From: Corallococcus sp. NCRR
Lineage (GTDB): Bacteria; Myxococcota; Myxococcia; Myxococcales; Myxococcaceae
Assembly (NCBI RefSeq): GCF_026965535.1
Contig: NZ_CP114039.1
Span: 3,968,001-4,032,000, forward strand
Reading direction: 5' to 3'
DNA: 64,000 nt
Shown piece by piece: positions 58,168-64,000 of this stretch. The translations under genes and the position numbers were made by a program. The first letter of the stretch is position 1. Each line of letters begins with the position of its first letter. The notes under the pieces are model-generated. The model searched no databases, was not told where the DNA came from, and saw only the letters and a list, made by a program, of their open reading frames with translations.

Positions 58168-60570
58168 TCACGGGCTGGCTGCGTCGCCCCGGGTCTGGTC
58201 CGCGGAGGCCGCCGGGAGGCCGGGCAGCGTGAAGAAGAACGCGGCGCCGTGGCCTGGCGGGCTCTCCACCCAGATGCGGCCACCGTGGGCCTCCACCAGC
58301 CCCTTGACGATGGCGAGCCCCAATCCGGCGCCCGCCTTGCGCGTGTGGATGGCCTGCCAGAAGCGGTCGAACACGTGGGGCAGCGCCTGCGCGTCGACGC
58401 CCGGCCCCGAGTCCACCACGCGGAAGCACACCTGTTCACCCCGGCGCTCGGCCTTCAGGAGGATGCGGCCTCCGGGCGGGGTGAAGCGGATGGCGTTGCC
58501 CACCAGGTTCTGGAAGACGCGCATCAGGCGCGCCCGGTCCGCGCGCACCTGGGGGAGGCCCGGCTCGGCCTCCACTTCGAGCCGCAGCGCCTTGTCCGCC
58601 GCCAACAGCTCGTTCAAGGCCTGCACCTGGTGGAGCAGCCGGGGCACGTCCAGCGGCTCCACGTCCAGCATCGTGTGCCCCGACTCCACGCGCGCCACCT
58701 CCAGCAGGTCGTCGATGAGCCCCTCCATGTTGCCCACCACCAGGCGCACCTTGCGCAAGGCCTCCGCTGCGTTCGCCTCCTCGTGCGTCCGGACCAGGCT
58801 GCGCTCCGCGGAGCGGGACAGGAGGGAGATGGTGTTCAGCGGCGCGCGCAGGTCATGGGAGACGATGCCCAGCGTCTCGTCGCGCGCGGCGACGGCCTGC
58901 TTCGCGGTGCGGTACAGCCGCGCGTTCTCCAGCGCCAGCGCGGTCCGCCGCGCCAGCTCCTCCACGAGGGGAATGCTCTCCGCTCCGTAGCGCAGGCCCG
59001 AGTGCGTGGACACCAGCAGCAGCACCCCCAGGGAGTGGTCCTGGAGGGCCAGCGGCACGGCCACCGCGGATTCCACTCGGGGGGTGTCCGCCGAGGGCCC
59101 CGGCATACGCGCCCCCGACTGCGTGCGCAGCGCCTGCTCCACGGTCCGCCCCAACGGGGTCTCGGCCCGGGGGGTGCACGCCGCTCGCAGCGCGTCCGCC
59201 AGCCCGGGCGTCACGGCGGAGACCTCGGTGGAGGGCCCCTCGTCAAGGCAGCCGCCCCGCGTGGCGATGGCGCAGCCGTCCGCGAGCGTGGGCACCGCGA
59301 GCGTCACCACGGTGCGGACCACCTCCGCGCAGTCCAGCGTCCGCGTGCTGGCGGCGCCCATGTCGGAGAGGAAGCGGCCCCACAATTCGACGCGCCGCTT
59401 CTCGGTGATGTCGCGGAAGTAGACGGAGAGCCCCTCCGGGGACGGGTACGCCACGACGCGCAGCCAGCGGTTGTCCACGATGGAGGGTTGTTCCTCCTCC
59501 ACGGGGCGCTGCGCCTCCGCCGCGCGGCGCACCAGGGTCGCCATGGCCGGGCCGTGGTCGCCGGAGAAGACCTCCTCCAGCCTGCGGCCCAGCAGCACCT
59601 CGCGCTTGAGGCCGAAGTGGGTCTCCGCGGTCCGGTTCACATAGGTGAAGCGGCCGTCCCGGTCGAACGCGGCGAAGCCGTCGGTGATGCGCTCGAGCAC
59701 CGCGTTCAGCCGCTCGCGCGCGGCCTCCGCCTCCTCGCGGGCGGCCTCTTCCCGGATGAGCCGGTTGCGCGCCTCGTCGGCTTCGTGGCGGGCGGTGATG
59801 TCCTCGTGGGCCATCACCACGCGCAGCGGGCCCGACCCGACGAAGCGCGTGGCGCGCAGCAGGAACCAGCGCCGCTGGCCCCCGGCGGGCGCGTGGCACG
59901 GATAGTCCAGGAGGAAGGACTCGCTGCGGCCGGCGAGGATGTCGCGGATGCCTTGCGCCACGGCGGCGGCCTCCTCGGCGTTCTCGCCCTGCGCGGCCTC
60001 CGTCACCTCCAGGTAGTTCGCGCCCACGCCGCAGCGCACGTCCCCGTCCGCGCAGCCGTTGTCGCTCGCGAAGCGCTTCCATGCGGCGTTGACGGCGAGG
60101 ATGGCGCCCCGGCCATCCAGGATGGCGATGTGCGTGGACAGCGAGTCGAGCGTGGAGCGCAGGAACTTCTCCGACTCATGCAGCGCGTGTTCAAAGCGTT
60201 TGCGGGGGCTGACGTCCCGGAAGCAGACCGTGAGGCCTTCCGAGGAGGGGTACGCCCGCACGTCCAGCCAGGCATCGAGGGGCTCGTAGTAGGCCTCGAA
60301 CGCGACATGGACCTGCTCCCGGAGCGCCCGCTGGTACTCCTGCTCGAAGATGGAGCCGCGCGCCTCGGGGAACTCGTCCCACACATCGCGCCCGAGGAGC
60401 TCCTGGCGCGGGCGGCGCAGCAGCCACTCGCTGCTCGTGTTGAGGTAGGTGAAGCGCCATGAGCGGTCGAGCGCGAAGACCGCGTCCGAGATCCGCTCCA
60501 GGGCATCGAGGGCCTGGATGGACGAGGGGCCCTCGGGCGCGGTCCGTTCCTGGCCCTGTGGCACGGCCAT
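58168..60570 (-). CDS. Soluble multi-PAS/GAF hybrid-less sensor histidine kinase
   Basis: 800 residues from ATG 60570. Three PAS domains (about 18-130, 135-260, 290-405: ALDRSWRFTYLNTSSEWLL, LDGRGAILAVNAAW, FDRDGRFTYVNRTAETHF). A GAF-like domain (about 415-560, VESAVAVPLALQDHSLGVL). HisKA with GIVSHDLRAPLNTI (His572). HATPase with NLVGNAIRFTPPGG, DSGPGVD and GAGLGLAIVKGL. No membrane helix and no receiver domain, so it is a cytoplasmic orphan sensor phosphorylating a response regulator encoded elsewhere. Confidence 0.93.
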   Translation of the reverse strand: MAVPQGQERTAPEGPSSIQALDALERISDAVFALDRSWRFTYLNTSSEWLLRRPRQELLGRDVWDEFPEARGSIFEQEYQRALREQVHVAFEAYYEPLDAWLDVRAYPSSEGLTVCFRDVSPRKRFEHALHESEKFLRSTLDSLSTHIAILDGRGAILAVNAAWKRFASDNGCADGDVRCGVGANYLEVTEAAQGENAEEAAAVAQGIRDILAGRSESFLLDYPCHAPAGGQRRWFLLRATRFVGSGPLRVVMAHEDITARHEADEARNRLIREEAAREEAEAARERLNAVLERITDGFAAFDRDGRFTYVNRTAETHFGLKREVLLGRRLEEVFSGDHGPAMATLVRRAAEAQRPVEEEQPSIVDNRWLRVVAYPSPEGLSVYFRDITEKRRVELWGRFLSDMGAASTRTLDCAEVVRTVVTLAVPTLADGCAIATRGGCLDEGPSTEVSAVTPGLADALRAACTPRAETPLGRTVEQALRTQSGARMPGPSADTPRVESAVAVPLALQDHSLGVLLLVSTHSGLRYGAESIPLVEELARRTALALENARLYRTAKQAVAARDETLGIVSHDLRAPLNTISLLSRSAERSLVRTHEEANAAEALRKVRLVVGNMEGLIDDLLEVARVESGHTMLDVEPLDVPRLLHQVQALNELLAADKALRLEVEAEPGLPQVRADRARLMRVFQNLVGNAIRFTPPGGRILLKAERRGEQVCFRVVDSGPGVDAQALPHVFDRFWQAIHTRKAGAGLGLAIVKGLVEAHGGRIWVESPPGHGAAFFFTLPGLPAASADQTRGDAASP

Positions 60571-60717
60571 TCCTCCCATCCCTCCATGAAAGACACTTGA
60601 AGGAAGTATGGGAGTTGCTGCCGCGGGAAGCCGCGCGAGGCCGGTTTCCTGCTCGTGGGCCGGTCGCACCCGCGGGAGGGGAGCGTCCCCCTGCCCGCGG
60701 GCTTTGGTGTCGGAGGG

Positions 60718-61008
60718 TTACTGGGCCGCCGGCGCGAACCCGGGGCATTCCTCACTGAAGCCCGTGAGCGCGTACGGGGAAAACTGGCCCGTGCGCAAGG
60801 GAGTCCTGCCGCAGAAGCACCGATCCGAGCCGACCTCCGTCGTGTACGTGGCGTCGCTGTAATAGATGGTCAAGGAGTCGGTCGTGCAGCGGTAGAGCGC
60901 GTCCACGCGCCGCTCCGGCTCGGAGGCCGCGCGCTGCTCGGCTTCGTCCATTCCACAGCCAAACTGAAGTCCGACGACGGCAAGGCCCAGCATCAATGAA
61001 CGGCGCAT
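60718..61008 (-). CDS. Small Cys-containing lipoprotein
   Basis: 96 residues with lipobox GLQFGC. The mature part has four cysteines (YRCTTD, DRCFCGR, SEECPG) that may form disulfides. No family recognised. Met 61008 follows GGAG; a longer frame starts at 61053. Confidence 0.72.
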   Translation of the reverse strand: MRRSLMLGLAVVGLQFGCGMDEAEQRAASEPERRVDALYRCTTDSLTIYYSDATYTTEVGSDRCFCGRTPLRTGQFSPYALTGFSEECPGFAPAAQ

Positions 61009-61134
61009 GGTGACTCCAAGGAGAGAGGGGGCGCTGCCTGGACATGATGCCATGACGGCGCGAGCGAAGGTCCGTGGCGGGGCGCAATGGCTCTCAAATG
61101 CCTGGGCTGTGTTGGATGAACGACCCGAATGGAC

Positions 61135-64000
61135 TCACTCCGTGTCGTCGCTGTCGTGAGGGCGGGTGCGGTGCGCGAGCTGGAGGATTTCGTCCTCGGA
61201 GAGCTGGTCGGCCTTGACGATGTTGCGGTCCGCCTTGAGCTGTTCCACCTGGCCATCCCGCAGGACGTGGAACTGCCCTGTCTTCTGCGCGGGGAGGCGC
61301 GTGGCCGGGTCCACGCGCGCATCCGAGAACATGGGCCGCAGCTTGCCGAGCGCGCGATCCTCCCGCACACGGCCAATGAACCAGCTGCGCACGTTCTCCC
61401 GGCACTTGTAGTCCAGGTCGCCCGGGCTCTGGGTCGCGAGCATCACCCCGATGCCCGCCGAGCGTGCGCGCTTGAGCAGGTTCTCCATGGGCTGCTTGGT
61501 CGCGGGGATGCCCACGGCCGGCAGGTACATGTCCGCCTCGTCGAACATGAGGATGGCCTGGAGCTTGGAGGAGGGGTGCTGGCTCGCCCAGCGGTTGGCC
61601 TCCACGAGCAGCTGGGACACCCAGAAGAGCGCGCCCTGCGTTCCCCCGAGGAACTTGGTGCTGATGATGGAGAGCCGCGTCTTGCCCGGCACCTTCGCGC
61701 TCCCCAGCCCGAGCAGCTCCTCCATGTTCAGCTTCTCGCCCTGGGAGGCCAGGAGGTTTCGCGCGTTGAGCCGCAGCGTCGCCAGGTCCTGGGCGAGTTT
61801 CGGGAACACCTTGAGGTCGATGCCGCTCGTCTCCTGGACCAGGGTGACGTCCTCGGACGCGATGAACTTCTGGAGCAGGTCCAGGGTCAGCTCCTGGCCG
61901 ATGGGGCGCTCCACCAGGAGCCGCAGGGCCTGGGCGAGCAGCGCCTTCGCGGCCCTGTCCCTGGCGCTGTTGCGGTACTCGAGCATGCTCGCGATGGCGT
62001 CCGCGGCCTGCTGCACGCTCTGCTCGCGCTCCTCCGGTGGCAGTGACTCCAGCCCCCGGGGGACCACGGGGATCGCGAGCGCGCGTCCGTCCGTGCGGCC
62101 CGGTGTGTAGAGGGCCACGTCCACGCGCTCCTTCAGCAGGCGCCGGCGCTCCTCCATCGCGGGGTCGTTCAGCTCCTCCTCCCACGCCTCGTCGCGCGCG
62201 AACGCGGCGAGGTCCCCCTTGCGGTCCACCAGCAACGCGGGGATGCCTTGCAGGAGCAACTGCTCGATGAGGTTCAGGGCGAGCGTCGTCTTGCCGCTGC
62301 CGGAGCCACCGAGGAACGCGCTGTGCTTCGTCAGTTCCTCCGTCTGCACGAAGACGGGACGGGTGAAGATCCCCTCGGACTCACCGAGCCGCAGCGCGCC
62401 GGGCTTCGTGTCTCCCGGGGCCTTCGCGGTCGTTTTGACCTGAGGCACTTCCGTGGGCGTCTGGGTTCTCTTCGGGCTCTTGCCCACGAGCGGCGGACTG
62501 ACGGCCTGGAAGCGCTGCCCGTCCAGTTCGACCTCTTCCCGCGGGGGGCTTGCGCTCGGGGAGCCCTTCTCGATGGGCGCGTCCGCGCGTCGCGCACTCG
62601 CGGGCTGCGCGGTGCGGCGCTCCCCCTGGGCCGGTTGCTGGAGCGCCGGTGGGGCTTCACGCGCAGGCGGGGGAGGGGGCGGGAGCTTCTCGAGCGCGAG
62701 CACGTCCGAGATCACCTTCAACCGGGTGAGGGGCTTCGCTGACCGGCTCCATTCGCGGAACGCGGACTCCGGATGCTCCTTCCGGAAGGACTGCAGGGCC
62801 ACCACTTCGCGCAGGTCGCTGTTGCTCACCACCGCGCGCCGGCCCCCCCTCTTCAGGAGCACGCCGACCTGCTCCGCGACCAGCCCATTGGGATTGCCGG
62901 GGAACTCCGCGGTGCGGAGGATGACGGGCAGCTTGCGAGCGGCGGACCGGAGCGCCTCGGCCATCTGCCGGCCGAGACCGCCACCTCGGGGTGAGCGGTT
63001 GCAGAGGGCCACGAACAGCCCCTGGGCGCTGGAGGGGAGGCTGATGTCCAGGGACGCCTCCGTGCGCGCCTTGACCTTGTATTGCTCCGCCGCCCCCAGC
63101 TCGTCTCCTCCCGCTTCAATGGCCCAGGCCAGAAGGGAGACGATCTCCGCGTCCTCCTCCGGGACGGTGCCGTTGAACTTCGCCCGGAAGTCGGTCCACC
63201 TCTGGTCCATGGTGGCGTGCTGGACCTTCTGAAACTCCTCGCCGGCCTTCTGCTTGTCCTCTCCGGGAAGCGGGAGCGTCCGAGGCAGCTTTCCGTCCTG
63301 GCAGGCCTGTTCCTGGAAGCGGCGGCAGGCATTGAGCGCGTCGCGGACGCGCAGGCCGCTGAACCGCTCGAGCTCCGCGCGGGGAATGGGGTACGTCGGA
63401 TCCTCGGGGTCCACTTCGAGCCCGTGATGGCTCAAGAGCACGCGCATCCGCTGGGCGACCATGTCCTGCGCGGTCTGCTCCGTGAGCAGATGATCCAGGG
63501 TGACGGGCGCGGGGTCGTTCTCGATGCGGTCCAGCATGGCCCGCGTGAGCTGCTTGCGCATCTCCGTCCAGAAGTCGGTCAGGCAGCAGACGACGATGAC
63601 CGCCGTGGGGACGTTGCCCGCGAACGCGGCCAGGCTGTTGATGGCGCGCCGGAACGACGGCTCCATGCCGGGGTTCTTCTCGAAGTCGCTGATGTCCTCG
63701 ACCTGATCCACGCAGAGGACCAGCGCCTGCTCCATCGCGCCCATGAGCCTGCCCAGATGGGTGAGCATGCGCATGGGGTCGTTGTCCGCCGTGCGGGGCA
63801 CGATGTCCCCGAGCACCTGCCGGTCCGCGGGGACCATGTCCTCGCAGCGCAGCCACTGCAGGACGCGGTGGTGGTACTTGGCCTCCCGGCGTTGCAGGTA
63901 GATGAGGGCGCGCAGGAGCTGGACGTCCACGTGGCGGAAGAGCGGGTTCTCGTGAAGCTCGTCCGCCAGTGCGCGGATCATGTCGTGGAGTTCGTGCTCC
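61135..64000 (-). CDS. Two-module ATPase: AAA-like plus HerA/DUF87-type (N-terminus beyond window)
   Basis: 955 codons are visible and the N-terminus lies off the window. The first visible third has an AAA/STAND-like Walker B (ALVLCVDQVEDI) and a helical DNA-binding-like region. A Pro-rich linker (about 62,450-62,700) leads to a HerA/VirB4/FtsK-type ATPase: Walker A LGGSGSGKTT (near 62,290), Walker B AILMFDEADMY, and ATQSPGDLD with an arginine-finger-like ENVRSWFIGRVRED. Such fusions of an N-terminal ATPase with a HerA translocase occur in phage-defence loci, but the neighbours that would tell lie off the window. Confidence 0.85.
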   Translation of the reverse strand, partial: EHELHDMIRALADELHENPLFRHVDVQLLRALIYLQRREAKYHHRVLQWLRCEDMVPADRQVLGDIVPRTADNDPMRMLTHLGRLMGAMEQALVLCVDQVEDISDFEKNPGMEPSFRRAINSLAAFAGNVPTAVIVVCCLTDFWTEMRKQLTRAMLDRIENDPAPVTLDHLLTEQTAQDMVAQRMRVLLSHHGLEVDPEDPTYPIPRAELERFSGLRVRDALNACRRFQEQACQDGKLPRTLPLPGEDKQKAGEEFQKVQHATMDQRWTDFRAKFNGTVPEEDAEIVSLLAWAIEAGGDELGAAEQYKVKARTEASLDISLPSSAQGLFVALCNRSPRGGGLGRQMAEALRSAARKLPVILRTAEFPGNPNGLVAEQVGVLLKRGGRRAVVSNSDLREVVALQSFRKEHPESAFREWSRSAKPLTRLKVISDVLALEKLPPPPPPAREAPPALQQPAQGERRTAQPASARRADAPIEKGSPSASPPREEVELDGQRFQAVSPPLVGKSPKRTQTPTEVPQVKTTAKAPGDTKPGALRLGESEGIFTRPVFVQTEELTKHSAFLGGSGSGKTTLALNLIEQLLLQGIPALLVDRKGDLAAFARDEAWEEELNDPAMEERRRLLKERVDVALYTPGRTDGRALAIPVVPRGLESLPPEEREQSVQQAADAIASMLEYRNSARDRAAKALLAQALRLLVERPIGQELTLDLLQKFIASEDVTLVQETSGIDLKVFPKLAQDLATLRLNARNLLASQGEKLNMEELLGLGSAKVPGKTRLSIISTKFLGGTQGALFWVSQLLVEANRWASQHPSSKLQAILMFDEADMYLPAVGIPATKQPMENLLKRARSAGIGVMLATQSPGDLDYKCRENVRSWFIGRVREDRALGKLRPMFSDARVDPATRLPAQKTGQFHVLRDGQVEQLKADRNIVKADQLSEDEILQLAHRTRPHDSDDTE

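Noticed and set aside
1-64000. CRISPR arrays, tRNA or rRNA genes, prophage
   Set aside because: No regular repeat-spacer pattern, no cloverleaf or rRNA-like sequence and no phage structural genes were seen; the single Com-like gene is not part of a phage cluster here.

Overview
The window is very GC-rich and dense in Ser/Thr protein kinases, lipoproteins, TPR proteins and one-component regulators. It carries no rRNA or tRNA that I can see. Gene content and codon use fit a myxobacterium of the Myxococcus/Corallococcus type (Myxococcaceae). That assignment is inference from content, not from a marker gene.

Layout. 1-8.8 kb: four tandem paralogous transmembrane Ser/Thr kinases on the minus strand (the first cut by the window edge), with a complete IS701-family element inserted precisely into the promoter of kinase 1. 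All four kinases share a heptamer placed exactly 19 nt before the start codon. 8.8-14 kb: a GH128-like glucanase lipoprotein, an MBL-fold hydrolase, a seven-repeat ELWxxDGT lipoprotein and a membrane-anchored TAXI-type solute-binding protein. 14-18.8 kb: a duplicated divergent module of a small TerB-like gene and a GAF-LuxR regulator, with a third LuxR paralogue between the copies. 18.8-31.9 kb: mostly metabolic and unknown genes (alpha/beta hydrolase with epimerase, endonuclease I, DUF1963, the operon DUF2089-DUF4097-unknown, DUF2071, an acyltransferase lacking a standard start, a stand-alone fatty acyl-AMP ligase with an outer-membrane barrel, an M20 amidohydrolase, YaiI).

31.9-38.3 kb: a tightly coupled three-gene operon for a LodA-like (cysteine tryptophylquinone) oxidase, its LodB-like flavoprotein and a large five-heme c-type cytochrome lipoprotein. 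It is preceded by four TGAC-type palindromes spaced two helical turns apart. I consider this the best candidate for an undescribed system: a quinoprotein amine/amino-acid oxidase that may pass electrons to a surface multiheme cytochrome instead of to oxygen.

41.2-48.3 kb: a Fur-box-led hemin operon (Com-like zinc ribbon, TonB receptor, HmuY, HmuS, HmuT, HmuU, a 28-codon micro-ORF, HmuV) with start/stop overlaps from hmuY to hmuV. It ends in an inverted repeat shared with a convergent TetR gene, whose palindromic operator lies before a divergent SDR gene. 50-64 kb: extragenic palindromes, two decayed genes (VOC and TPR), a GntR-type regulator, an esterase, a spermidine-synthase-like protein, an MFS exporter, a beta-carbonic-anhydrase-like protein, a PLP lyase, a large PAS-GAF histidine kinase and, at the right edge, part of a two-module AAA/HerA ATPase.

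Coordinates come from reading frames and motif matching by eye. No database or folding program was available.
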